Shown piece by piece: positions 53,179 to 64,000 of a stretch of DNA of 64,000 nt. Every line of letters starts with the position of its first letter. Positions within the stretch are counted from its first letter, which is position 1. The notes beneath the pieces are model-generated. The model searched no databases. It was not told where the DNA came from and worked only from the letters and a program-made list of their open reading frames with translations. The stretch is from Paroedura picta (lineage: Eukaryota; Chordata; Lepidosauria; Squamata; Gekkonidae): positions 94,731,213-94,795,212 of the forward strand of contig NC_135373.1 in assembly GCF_049243985.1 (NCBI RefSeq). Direction: 5' to 3'. The position numbers were made by a program, and so were the translations under genes.

Positions 53179-54260
53179 GGCTTTCCTCCCTTATTTCCCA
53201 AGTTGAAATTTCTGACATGCTTTCCACACACAGTCCAATGGAGGGAGCCTCCCATCATGCTTTGCTCTGTTCCCCTTTTTTTAAAAAAAGGTTTTTTTTG
53301 CAAAATGGTGCCTGCACCTTTGTTTTTGTTACACCTCTTAATTCCGCTATTCTGAGCCCTTGATCGCCTCCCCCTTCCCCCAAAATTGTCCTGAATGTAA
53401 TTTAAAAAACAACAAACCTTGGTTATAACATTACTAGCAGTAAACAGTATAGCCCATTGTAAAAAAAAATACAATGGGCTCTAGGCAGCCTGGGCTCCCT
53501 TTCATTATTCCCCCAACCCCCAGGGAAGTTAGAGGGAGAATATTGAAAGTGAGAGAGGACTGTACATGGTCCCTTTAAACACTTCATCCCAGGCAAGCAA
53601 GGCAAGGCAAGGCATGGAGGGACTGTTTGAACAGATTGGGGCCCCATGTGCATGCTGCAGCCCATTCATTTAAACAGTCCCTCTCAACCTGGAAAGGCAG
53701 GGAAGGACTCTTTGAACTGCCTTAGAACTAAGGTGACAGCAGCCGAGCTGTCACGGGCAGCTGTAAGGTGGCAGCCAAAGTCCCTTTAAAGGCTCTGCAA
53801 AACAGGGCAGGGAGGGATGTTTTTTAAGGCAGTGGGGGCACTGGCCTTGGAGGTCAGGTGACAGCGCAGCCAGGCTGTCAGGGTCAGCTATAAGGTGGGT
53901 GTCCCTGGTCAGTGGCCCCATACCTTCTCCCTCTCTCCTGCTGGGAGTCCTGAGCATTCTAAAGTCTGGCAGGCAGGGCTCATTCAACATAGTGCTGGGG
54001 TGCATGGTCACAATTTTATAGGTTATAACACTGCTGTGCAAAACTCTGTGACTGCTTTTTTTTAAAAAAAACCTTAGAAACAGCATTTTTTTAAAAAAAC
54101 AGTTATCAGAAGGCAGAGTTTTTTGAACGAAGGGGGGAGGAAGGGAAGGGGGAGGGATGGAGGATGGCGATAAGGAAACAGTCATGCCCAAATTAATCAA
54201 AATGGTGGGTGCAGGGGGGGAAAACTGCCTGCATTTCTGCATTGGGCAGCCCCCAATTAG
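53179..54260. other. Unclassified repeat-rich stretch
   Basis: The stretch has internal similar blocks (agggactgtttgaac; aaacagtccctctcaacctg; aaagtccctttaaaggctct). It also has a hairpin AGCCCATTGTA / TACAATGGGCT at 53451-53480 and A/T homopolymer runs. It may be a composite MITE; I cannot place its ends. Confidence 0.4.
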
Positions 54261-54839
54261 ACCCTGTTAGTCTACGTCTGAAAAGATGAAATCCAGTTTT
54301 CCTGGGATTCTTTGCTGTGGGGCAAGTGACGGGGCAATTTGGACTGTGACTGAAGAAGCAGATTTTAGTGCAGAAACAGACAAAAATTGACCCTTTAAAA
54401 ATGCAAACCCGAACAATATCGCTAGTGCAGAAATAGTCCCCTTTTAATCACCCCTCTACTAGCTCGTAAATACTTAAAAGACTTGAAAATATATAAGTTC
54501 GCTTGTCTTCCTTTTTAAAAATAATTCAATGTAACTTAAATTCCAGTAGTTTAAGAGAGAATTTTTTAAAAATAGTTTTCAATAGCATGAAATAATAATC
54601 ATTATTTTTCTAACATCAGGCCCAAGGCAAGTAACATCAGTTTATAGGCAATCATAAATAGCATTAAAAATATTCTAAAACAGTTAAAACATTTTAAAGT
54701 TATCAGTATATCCTCCAGTTTACTCAATCACAGAGAGGGATTCCATTCTTGGGATGGTATTTTTTCTTCTGATGTTTCCTCTTGAAGTTTGAGCAGGAAT
54801 TCCACAGGGAGGTCAACCAGTCTGATGTTATGGGTGTTA

Positions 54840-55213
54840 TATGCCTGGCTTCAACCATAGGCCTGGCTGAATAGCTCTGTCTTACTGGCCCCGTGGAACT
54901 GATTAAGGTCCCACAGGGTCCTTTTCTCAAGTGGCAAAGCATTCCAACAGATCCCCAAAAGCATTGGCCCTGTTTGAAATTTGTTTCACCTCTTGGAACA
55001 GGGACCATAAGCTGATCGTAATGTTTTTGGTGGGAGAGGCAGTCCCACAGGTACGATGTTTCCAGACCATTTAGAGCTTTGAAGGTTAATACCAAAACCC
55101 TGTATCTGATTTGGTCTCCAATTTAGAACCAATGCAGTTAGGCAAGCACCAGTGTTATGTGTGCTTGCCTCTCAGTTCCTGTAAGAGCCATGCTGCTGCA
55201 TTTTGAACCAGTT
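54840..55213 (-). mobile_element. L2-like LINE, 3' half of a copy split by CR1
   Basis: The blocks 'gcctggcttcaaccataggc', 'agctctgtcttactggcccc' and 'ccatgctgctgcattttgaa' parallel the 40.1-40.5 kb copy. The copy resumes at about 58390 beyond the CR1. Confidence 0.88.
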
Positions 55214-58200
55214 CATAGAATCATAGAATCATAGAATCATAGAGTTGGAAGGGGCCATACAGGCCATCTAGTCCAACCCCCTGCTCAACACAGGATTAGC
55301 CCTAAGCATCCTAAAGCATCCAAGAAAAGTGTGTATCCAACCTTTGCTTGAAGACTTCCAGTGAGGGGGCGCTCACCACCTCCTTAGGCAGCCTATTCCA
55401 CTGCTGAACTACTCTGACTGTGAAAAACTTTTTCCTGATATCTAGCCTATATCGTTGTACTTGAAGTTTAAACCCATTACTGCGTGTCCTTTCCTCTGCA
55501 GCCAGCAGAAACAGCATCCTGCCCTCCTCCAAGTGACAACCTTTCAAATACTTAAAGAGGGCTATCATGTCCCTTCTCAACCTCCTTTTCTCCAGGCTGA
55601 ACATTCCAAAGTCCCTCAACCTATCTTCATAGGGCTTGGTCCCTTGGCCCCAGATCATCTTCGTCGCTCTCCTCTGTACCCTTTCAATTTTATTGATGTC
55701 CTTCTTGAAGTGAGGCCTCCAGAACTGCACACAGTACTCCAGGTGTGGTCTGACCAGTGCCGTATACAATGGGACTATGACATCTTGTGATTTTGATGTG
55801 ATGCCTCTATTGATACAGCCCAAAATGGCATTTGCCTTTTTTACCGCTGCATCACACTGCCTGCTCATGTTTAGTTTACAATCCACAAGTACCCCAAGGT
55901 CTCGTTCACACACAGTGCTACCTAGAAGCGTATCCCCCATCCAGTAGGCATGCTTTTCATTTTTCTGACCCAGATGCAGAACTTTACACTTATCTTTATT
56001 AAATTGCATCTTGTTCTCATTTGCCCATTTTTCCATTGTGTTCAGATCTCGTTGAACTCTGTCTCTATCTTCCGGAGTATTTGCCAGTCCTCCCAATTTG
56101 GTGTCATCTGCAAACTTGATGAGTAGTCCCTCCACCCCCTCATCTAGATCATTAATAAATATGTTAAAAAGTACCGGGCCGAGCACCGAACCCTGAGGTA
56201 CCCCGCTACTCACCTCTCTCCAGTCTGATGAAACACCATTGACAACAACTCTTTGAGTGCGGTTCTCTAACCAATTTCCTATCCACCTAACGATCTGAAA
56301 ATCCAGATTGCAGTCCTTCAACTTATCCATCAGAACATCATGGGGAACCTTGTCAAAAGCTTTACTAAAATCCAAGTAAATGACATCAACCAAATTTCCC
56401 CGATCCAGCAAACCTGTTACTTGGTCAAAAAAGGAAACTAGGTTGGTCTGGCAGGACCTGTTGGAGACAAATCCATGCTGACTTCCTTGGATCACCAAAT
56501 TGTCCTCCAGATGTTTGCAGATCGCTCCCTTTAATATCTGCTCCATTATCTTCCCCACAACAGAGGTCAGACTCACTGGTCTGTAGTTTCCCGGGTCATC
56601 CTTCCTCCCTTTTTTGAAGATTGGAATAACGTTTGCTCTTTTCCAGTCCTCCGGGACATCTCCAGTCCTTAAAGAGGTTCCGAAGATGATGGACAAGGGC
56701 TGTGCAAGTTCTCTGGAAAGTTCTTTGAGTACTCTCGGGTGCATTTCATCTGGACCAGGGGATTTGAACTCATCCAGTGCAGCTAAATGCCTCTCGACAA
56801 CCTCTCTATCCATGTTAACCTGCCACCCAGACACTATCCTTTGGCTACAGCCATCTCTAGATGTGCCTAAACACTTTGACCTGTGGGAAAAAACAGATGT
56901 AAAATAGGCACTAAGCCTTTCTGCTTTCTCTGCATCTTTCGTTAGAGTTTGTCCATCCGCACCCAACAGCGGGCCTATTGCCTCTTTTAATTTAGGTTTG
57001 CTCCTCACGTAACTGAAAAATCTTTTCTTGTTACAATGGGCTTCCCTGGCCAATCTTAGCTCACTCTCAGCTTTGGCCTTTCTGATGATTGATCTACAGT
57101 GCCTAGTAACCTGTAGGTACTCTTCTTTAGAGCTATGTCCTTTCCTCCATTTCCTGAACATTTTCCTTTTCTTTCTTAGTTCCTCTTGAAGTTCTCTGTT
57201 CATCCAAATAGGCTTCTTAGAGCTCCTGCAGTGTTTTCGTATTTCTGGAATAATCATTGATTGAGCATGCAATAGCTCTTGTTTGAGTAGCGCCCACCCT
57301 TCACATGCTCCCTTCCCTTCCAGCATTCTCATCCATGGTATGACACTCATCATGTCTCTGAGTTTATTAAAGTTTGCCCTACGAAAATCCAACATCCGCG
57401 TCTGGCTACAAGCTTCCTTGGCTCCCCATCTCAAAAGGAATTCTATGAGGACATGGTCACTTCCCCCTAGGGTCCCCACCTCCTTCACCTCATCCACCAA
57501 CTCTTGCCTGTTGGTCAGTATTAAGTCCAGTATGGCTGAACCTCTTGTGGGTTCATCTACCATTTGATAAATGAAATTGTCAGCCAGGCAGGTCAGAAAC
57601 TTGCATGACTGAGGACGCTTCGCAGAGTTTGTTTCCCAGCACACATCTGGGAAATTGAAGTCACCCATGATGACAAGGTCCTGCCGTTTGGATATTTTCT
57701 CAAGCTGCTCACAAAGTGCAGCATCCACATCCTCTCGTTGGTCAGGCGGTCGGTAGCAGACACCAACCACCACACTGTTTGTTTTCCCCTCGCTTATTTT
57801 CACCCAGATGCTTTCCACTGTAGATATGCTCTCCTTCACTAGAAATTCCTGACAGGTAAGCCCTTTCTTCACATACAGTGCCACTCCTCCACCTCTTCGA
57901 TCTATTCTGTTTTTTTCTGAACAGTTCATATCCATCCACCATTACATTCCAGTCATGAGAATCATTCCACCAAGTTTCTGTGATGCCTACTAGATCATAC
58001 CTTTCCATCAGCATGAGAAGTTCCAGCTCTTCCTTTTTATTGCCCATGCTTTGGGCGTTAGTATAAAGACATCTGAATCCTTTTACTTTTGGTTCCCTAT
58101 GAGCTGGCCTTGCTGGTTGGGCTGCCTCCGATAGTTTTCCTTCCATACACTCCCTATGTTGATCGTCTCCTTCCCCTAGTGGCTTTAGTTTAAAGCTCTC

Positions 58201-58390
58201 CTGATGAATCTCCCCAGGTTCCTGCCAAACACATTCTTCCCCAGTTTCGATAAGTGCAGTCCATCAGGTGCTAGTAGGCCTTCCTCAAGAAAGCCTATCC
58301 CATGGTCCCAGAAACCAAATCTCTCCTGCCGGCACCAACTACGCAGCCAGTGATTCACCTCCATTATCTTCCTCTCCATTATCTTCCTCT
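55214..58390 (-). mobile_element. CR1 LINE, 3.2 kb, nearly complete ORF2
   Basis: The 3' end is three reversed octamers (atagaatc) near 55214. Minus-strand frames give, in order: the C-terminal end of ORF1 (58379-58185) with DGLHLSKLGKNVFGRNLGRF, the Asp-x-x-His end of an SGNH esterase domain as known for CR1 ORF1; the ORF2 endonuclease start (MEGKLSEAAQP, LYTNAQSMGNKKEELELLM, GITETWWNDSHDWNVMVDGY); then an 874-codon frame (57935-55311). That frame has VVVGVCYRPPDQREDVDAAL, the RT blocks [37 protein letters not shown] and [18 protein letters not shown], and the end LEVFKQRLDTHFSWML. A one-base change in a T run near 57910 separates the endonuclease start from the rest. ORF1 is truncated. Confidence 0.96.
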
Positions 58391-58940
58391 GAGTTGAGTC
58401 TCAAAGAAAGCCCTGCGTAGAGAGAGTTACAGAAGTCTAACCTGGAAATGATGGTTGCATGGATCATCCTGGCCAGGGCCGGATTTACATGAAAAGAGGC
58501 CCTAGGCTATTCCACATATGTGGCCCTTTCACTTCCCATTTTTAAGCTTGTAAATTATATGAGAGAGAATAAAATACATCATTAATGTGATATATATCAG
58601 TAAGTTAAATGAAACATGTTGTGATTGGTGTAATAGTATAATCTTAATTTTCCTAACAATTTCCTTATAGGCCCCTCTTGATGTTGAAGCCTAGTTAGCC
58701 TATAGGAAAATCCGGCCCTGATCCTGGCTAGGTTGGGTGCTGAGAGGTGATGTGCTAGTTTTCATATCTGGTGTAGGTGGGAAAATGCCAGGCAAGCTAC
58801 ATGTGCAATCTGGGCCTCCATTGATAAGGAGGAATCCAGAATCACACTCAGGCTCCTGGTGGAGGACACAGGTTCATTTGGATTCCATCAAGAGCTAAGA
58901 CACTCACCATTTGTCTCTTGGTGTGCCAGCCCAGCTAGAA
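58391..58940 (-). mobile_element. L2-like LINE, 5' half of the copy split by CR1
   Basis: The blocks 'agagagttacagaagtctaa', 'cctggaaatgatggttgcat' and 'gggcctccattgataaggag' match 40550-40800 of the other copy in order. A small hAT interrupts it at 58475-58722. Confidence 0.88.
58475..58722. mobile_element. hAT-type MITE, 248 bp, inside the L2 copy
   Basis: The ends are CAGGGCCGGATTTACATG and, read in reverse from the right, CAGGGCCGGATTTTCCTATA. A perfect 8-bp duplication ATCCTGGC lies immediately on each side. No coding frame. Confidence 0.93.
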
Positions 58941-59984
58941 AACCTCCTTATATTGACTCACTATTCCAACAGATCATCCCATTCATAGCCTTTACAGTTC
59001 AGAGTACTTGCGTAGATTCCAAAACCTAAAACAAGCCAATTCCTTTAAAAAGGCTTCTAAAAGAGAAGAGATATAAACAAACGTTTTCTTTAGAAAAAGT
59101 AAAAGGTAAATAGCTTAAAAATGAAAATAAAAGAGGTATGCACTTTGGCTGATTGCCAGCTAACTACTTCTGTATCTTTGAAGATGTTTTTCAGCGAATT
59201 AATTAGGTACTAAAGGCTGAAACCCTCCCCTAACTAACACTTTGTTGAACATCTGTGTATCATCAGGTGGGCTGAAGATAAGATATTTTTGCCTGGCCTT
59301 TTGGCCCAGGAACAGAAGAGTCCTAGGAACTTAATGAAAAACTCTTACCTTGCTGCCATAATCCCCTAGAAATGTGAAAAATGGTTTTTCATGACCTTTT
59401 GAGTTCTGGACGGGAATTTATTATGTTAATCCAGGTACATGCAATGGAGGTGCAACTGAGACACTAACAAAATAAGTTGCTAGTTCCAGGGAAACCTGTT
59501 GCCCTAAATTATGCAACTCCCTAGGATATTGAGTAGGTAGTTAGTTGGTTAGCCTCTCATTATCAAAAGTGAAATTATATGTCCAGACTGGCATCTATGC
59601 TGGTATCCAATTTGGGAAAGGCAGTGTTTTTACACTTATGAACACTTAGAAACTGCCCCTCCATGAGAGGAGATTACTGCCTGCTGATAGCAAGATAATG
59701 CCCCCCTCCCCCAGCACTGTTGATCTGGCATAGGAAAACCTGAATATAAGCAAAACGCTGTCACCATTAAACTCACTCCTATTTATTTTAACTTATTTGT
59801 AAGTTAGGCAAATTTTAGGCATTGATTGTTTTGCCACAGACCTCAACAGGTCTGTTCCTCCTAGAGCTGCACTCTAGGCATGTTTTTCCCCACAAGAGGG
59901 ACATATTAGTGGTGATTAATAAGGGTGAGAGAACTAACCTAGAAAGTGTTGTCAAGTCCCAGGTGACATAAGAGCCCTGCTGGA
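58941..59984. other. Nothing recognised
   Basis: Unique-looking DNA with no supported feature. Confidence 0.45.
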
Positions 59985-60225
59985 CCTAACACAATTCTGC
60001 AGGGCCTGCAAACTGGAGCTCTTCCACCAGGCTTTCAGTCCAGGTGAGTAATCTACCAAAAACCAGAGCCCAGGGGCTCCTCCCACTACCAACTGCACTC
60101 ATAGGGAAATCTGAAGCAGCAGTGCATTTCAAGCCAAGATGTTATACTGTATGATGATACTGAGTTCCAATGTAAACTGTCCTGAGCTGCAAGGGAGGGC
60201 AGCATATAAAGATAATAAAATAAAT
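59985..60225 (+). mobile_element. L2-like LINE 3' end
   Basis: The text 'aacacaattctgcagggcct' and 'ggagctcttccaccaggctt' matches the 51.5-kb copy. The tail is 'gtcctgagctgcaagggagg' followed by AATAAAATAAAT. Confidence 0.78.
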
Positions 60226-60293
60226 CATTTTTGGCAGCTTACAGTTAACTTCATGTCAACAAATAACCGAAGAACTCCCCCCCCCCTGTGTTT

Positions 60294-62577
60294 CATAGAA
60301 TCATAGAATCATAGAGTTGGAAGGGGCCATACAGGCCATCTAGTCCAACCCCCTGCTCAACGCAGGATTAGCCCTAAGCATCCTAAAGCATCCAAGAAAA
60401 GTGTGTATCCAACCTTTGCTTGAAGACTTCCAGTGAGGGGGCGCTCACCACCTCCTTAGGCAGCCTATTCCACTGCTGAACTACTCTGACTGTGAAAAAC
60501 TTTTTCCTGATATCTAGCCTATATCGTTGTACTTGAAGTTTAAACCCATTACTGCGTGTCCTTTCCTCTGCAGCCAGCAGAAACAGCATCCTGCCCTCCT
60601 CCAAGTGACAACCTTTCAAATACTTAAAGAGGGCTATCATGTCCCCTCTCAACCTCCTTTTCTCCAGGCTGAACATTCCAAAGTCCCTCAACCTATCTTC
60701 ATAGGGCTTGGTCCCTTGGCCCCAGATCATCTTCGTCGCTCTCCTCTGTACCCTTTCAATTTTATCGATGTCCTTCTTGAAGTGAGGCCTCCAGAACTGC
60801 ACACAGTACTCCAGGTGTGGTCTGACCAGTGCCGTATACAATGGGACTATGACATCTTGTGATTTTGATGTGATGCCTCTATTGATACAGCCCAAAATGG
60901 CATTTGCCTTTTTTACCGCTGCATCACACTGCCTGCTCATGTTTAGTTTACAATCCACAAGTACCCCAAGGTCTCGTTCACACACAGTGCTACCTAGAAG
61001 CGTATCCCCCATCCAGTAGGCATGCTTTTCATTTTTCTGACCCAGATGCAGAACTTTACACTTATCTTTATTAAATTGCATCTTGTTCTCATTTGCCCAT
61101 TTTTCCATTGTGTTCAGATCTCGTTGAACTCTGTCTCTATCTTCCGGAGTATTTGCCAGTCCTCCCAATTTGGTGTCATCTGCAAACTTGATGAGTAGTC
61201 CCTCCACCCCTCATCTAGATCATTAATAAATATGTTAAAAAGTACCGGGCCGAGCACCGAACCCTGAGGTACCCCGCTACTCACCTCTCTCCAGTCTGAT
61301 GAAACACCATTGACAACAACTCTTTGAGTGCGGTTCTCTAACCAATTTCCTATCCACCTAACGATCTGAAAATCCAGATTGCAGTCCTTCAACTTATCCA
61401 TCAGAACATCATGGGGAACCTTGTCAAAAGCTTTACTAAAATCCAAGTAAATGACATCAACCAAATTTCCCCGATCCAGCAAACCTGTTACTTGGTCAAA
61501 AAAGGAAACTAGGTTGGTCTGGCAGGACCTGTTGGAGACAAATCCATGCTGACTTCCTTGGATCACCAAATTGTCCTCCAGATGTTTGCAGATCGCTCCC
61601 TTTAATATCTGCTCCATTATCTTCCCCATAACAGAGGTCAGACTCACTGGTCTGTAGTTTCCCGGGTCATCCTTCCTCCCTTTTTTGAAGATCGGAATAA
61701 CGTTTGCTCTTTTCCAGTCCTCCGGGACATCTCCAGTCCTTAAAGAGGTTCCGAAGATGATGGACAAGGGCTGTGCAAGTTCTCTGGAAAGTTCTTTGAG
61801 TACTCTCGGGTGCATTTCATCTGGACCAGGGGATTTGAACTCATCCAGTGCAGCTAAATGCCTCTCGACAACCTCTCTATCCATGTTAACCTGCCACCCA
61901 GACACTATCCTTTGGCTACAGCCATCTCTAGATGTGCCTAAACACTTTGACCTGTGGGAAAAAACAGATGTAAAATAGGCACTAAGCCTTTCTGCTTTCT
62001 CTGCATCTTTCGTTAGAGTTTGTCCATCCGCACCCAACAGCGGGCCTATTGCCTCCTTTACTTTACGTTTGCTCCTCACGTAACTGAAAAATCTTTTCTT
62101 GTTACAGTGGGCTTCCCTGGCCAATCTTAGCTCACTCTCAGCTTTGGCCTTTCTGATGATTGATCTACAGTGCCTAGTAACCTGTAGGTACTCTTCTTTA
62201 GAGCTCTGTCCTTCCCTCCATTTCCTGAACATTTTCCTTTTCTTTCTTAGTTCCTCTTGAAGTTCTCTGTTCATCCAAATAGGCTTCTTAGAGCTCCTGC
62301 AGTGTTTTCGTATTTCTGGAATAGTCATTGATTGAGCATGCAATAGCTCTTGTTTGAGTAGCGCCCACCCTTCACATGCTCCCTTCCCTTCCAGCATTCT
62401 CATCCATGGTATGACACTCATCATGTCTCTGAGTTTATTAAAGTTTGCCCTACGAAAATCCAACATCCGCGTCTGGCTACAAGCTTCCTTGGCTCCCCAT
62501 CTCAAAAGGAATTCTATGAGGACATGGTCACTTCCCCCTAGGGTCCCCACCTCCTTCACCTCATCCACCAACTCTTG
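60294..62577 (-). mobile_element. CR1 LINE, 2.3 kb, second near-identical copy
   Basis: The copy is collinear with 55214-57490 and differs by about a dozen changes by eye. The minus-strand RT is split into two frames (62571-61114 and 61207-60383) by a one-base loss in a C run near 61208. It is 5' truncated at 62577, inside the endonuclease region. The tail has two octamers. Confidence 0.96.
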
Positions 62578-64000
62578 TTTATTTGGTTTTGTTTACTTAT
62601 AACATTTCCCAAGGAACTTAATACACCATTTTCTTTCTCCTACCCCTCTTATTTCATTTGTATACCAACACTATAAGGTTGGTTAGTCTGACCCACACTA
62701 AGTGGATCAAGGTTACAGTAAGCTTCATGGCTGTCTGGTGATTTAATCTGAACCAGTACTGTTTTCTAGATGTAACTGATTATACAAACCAAAATATAGT
62801 AACAAAACTGTTCTTGGGCAAGACTTTATGCTGTGGAATTTCATTCCATTTGTATTTAGTTTGTTAATGGTGTTTTATGAGCAGTGACTTCTATTTATAT
62901 ATTGCCTGCAAATTCCAGCAAAATACAGATTTGTCCCTCCTGCAGGTCATTGATAAAAATATTGAATTAAAATGCTTCAATGCTCTCGCCTGAGGGACCC
63001 TATTAGTTGTTTCTTCTTCTGCTTTTAGGTTTGCCTTTGTCATTTTTCATTTACCTTTTCCCATTTTACAATATAAATGCTAATATCCATATTTTTCAGT
63101 GGTGGTAATAATTTTTTCTGTGCCACTATACTGAATGCTTTATTAAAATGCAAACAGACAGGGTCCACTGTTCAAAATCCAATTATCTTAAAGGATGAAA
63201 AATACAAGGTTTGCATGGCATGAGATATCCTATCTGTAGTGTACCTGTGCTGTCTTGCATCTGTTTGCTGTAGTTCTTGGTTGCACAAAAAACTTATTAC
63301 TTGCATATTACAAATCAGTATAGTGCAGCTGCAGAGATCCGTGTTTCTTTAATGCAGAAATTAATTGCAAAATTACTTAAGAAAAGTTTGGTCAGACATC
63401 AAGATGAGTGTGTTTGATATGTATTAAAGAAATATCCCCAAATTCTTTTCGAGAATTGGTCAGCTTGTGTGTTTGAAGAGAACGGAAATCATTACATATC
63501 TAATTCAGTTTGCACTAATGTAGAAAATGGTCCGACTATATATATTTATTATAATCATTGTTGCTAAGGCAATATTTCATGGACCAAATTTTATTCAAAT
63601 AGCACATAATTTGTGAACCTTTTGCCATTTGTCTTGCTGTTTCTAGTCTTGGCCACTGGGGGCCACTTAGGTTCTATCTATTAACAGCCTTTGTGGAAGT
63701 TCATCCTTCCACTTCCCAAACAAAATATTCTTTGTTCCATAGATGAATGGCTAGAAGAGGAAAATTTATTATTCATAATTAAATTTGCCTCATCTCCCTC
63801 TTTATTGTTATTGCATGGAGGAGGAAACTGAAGTAAGCATTTTTGTTGTTGTTTATTACAGATGTTTTTAAAGATGAAGAGCTTCATTTTTGTGATAAAA
63901 ATCACCCATCTTAAATGCAACCCCAGAATTTGAACAAGAAGCACTCTTACAGGACAACTTTCATAGGAACTGTTATACACTGCTGTTTCAGCAAATAAGA
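62578..64000. other. Right edge, nothing recognised
   Basis: AT-rich DNA with no exon, RNA gene or clear repeat that I can support. If APAF1 starts near 46.9 kb, this would be its intron 1. Confidence 0.45.

Noticed and set aside
53055-53474. Frames of 102-131 codons
   Set aside because: They are shadows of L2 debris and homopolymer runs, with no recognisable product.
55214-55243. Octamer repeats (atagaatc) as a possible CRISPR or satellite array
   Set aside because: They are the known CR1 3' tail repeat in reverse and have no spacers.
60294-62577. Tandem segmental duplication of the CR1 region
   Set aside because: The flanks and 5' ends of the two CR1 copies differ, so separate insertions explain them better.
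63681-63980. 99-codon minus-strand frame at the right edge
   Set aside because: No homology, Asn/Ser/Lys-rich composition typical of AT-rich DNA, and no convincing splice sites.
1-64000. Retrovirus, LTR element or Polinton copies
   Set aside because: All reverse-transcriptase blocks found belong to CR1, L2-like or Bov-B LINEs. No LTR pairs, gag, protease, integrase or capsid-type blocks were noticed.

Overview
The window is vertebrate nuclear DNA, almost certainly from a squamate reptile (a lizard; a gecko is possible but cannot be settled from this sequence). The host genes are AT-rich, intron-split and of vertebrate type. The repeats are those of squamates: Bov-B (RTE) LINEs, CR1 LINEs with octamer tails, L2-like LINEs, Sauria SINEs with a Bov-B-like 3' end and an ACCTTT tail, a second tRNA-derived SINE family, and several hAT-type and one PIF/Harbinger-type non-autonomous DNA transposons. 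No retrovirus, LTR element or Polinton was recognised.

Four loci lie in the order known from human 12q23: TMPO, SLC25A3, IKBIP, APAF1. (1) TMPO (LAP2), + strand, exons from 3681 to the stop at 16820. Exon 1 is off the left edge. The exons spell a beta-type lamina-associated protein with a LEM domain, a lamin-binding region and one C-terminal membrane segment; no alpha-specific exon is seen. (2) SLC25A3 (mitochondrial phosphate carrier), + strand, CpG-rich promoter near 22640-23120, coding 23142-30460, about 361 residues. It carries the mutually exclusive exon pair 3A/3B and, in intron 5, a candidate H/ACA snoRNA in the position expected for SNORA53. (3) IKBIP, - strand, start codon at 46002, with two alternative terminal exons at 41843-42547 and 32135-32884. 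(4) A CpG-rich region at 46200-46950, with a palindromic NRF-1 type site, separates IKBIP from the expected APAF1 start on the + strand. No APAF1 coding exon could be recognised, so 47 kb to the right edge is probably APAF1 intron 1 or upstream DNA.

The rest is a repeat archive. 1-3680: SINE, hAT MITE, Bov-B. 17.5-22.6 kb: L2 and SINE debris between TMPO and SLC25A3. 31-42 kb: IKBIP introns and 3' flank, loaded with CR1, a Bov-B copy with an open reverse transcriptase, and L2 pieces. 44-46 kb: two Sauria SINEs, one split by a hAT element. 47-64 kb: a PIF/Harbinger-like MITE, an L2 copy split by a 3.2-kb CR1 and by a small hAT, and a second CR1 about 99% like the first.

The genes act in separate processes: TMPO at the inner nuclear membrane and lamina, SLC25A3 in mitochondrial phosphate uptake, IKBIP at the ER membrane. 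IKBIP and APAF1 are known to share a p53-responsive promoter. No undescribed system was found. The most informative points are the conserved splice architecture, the candidate snoRNA, the transcribed long hairpin in SLC25A3 intron 5, and the dated nested insertions.
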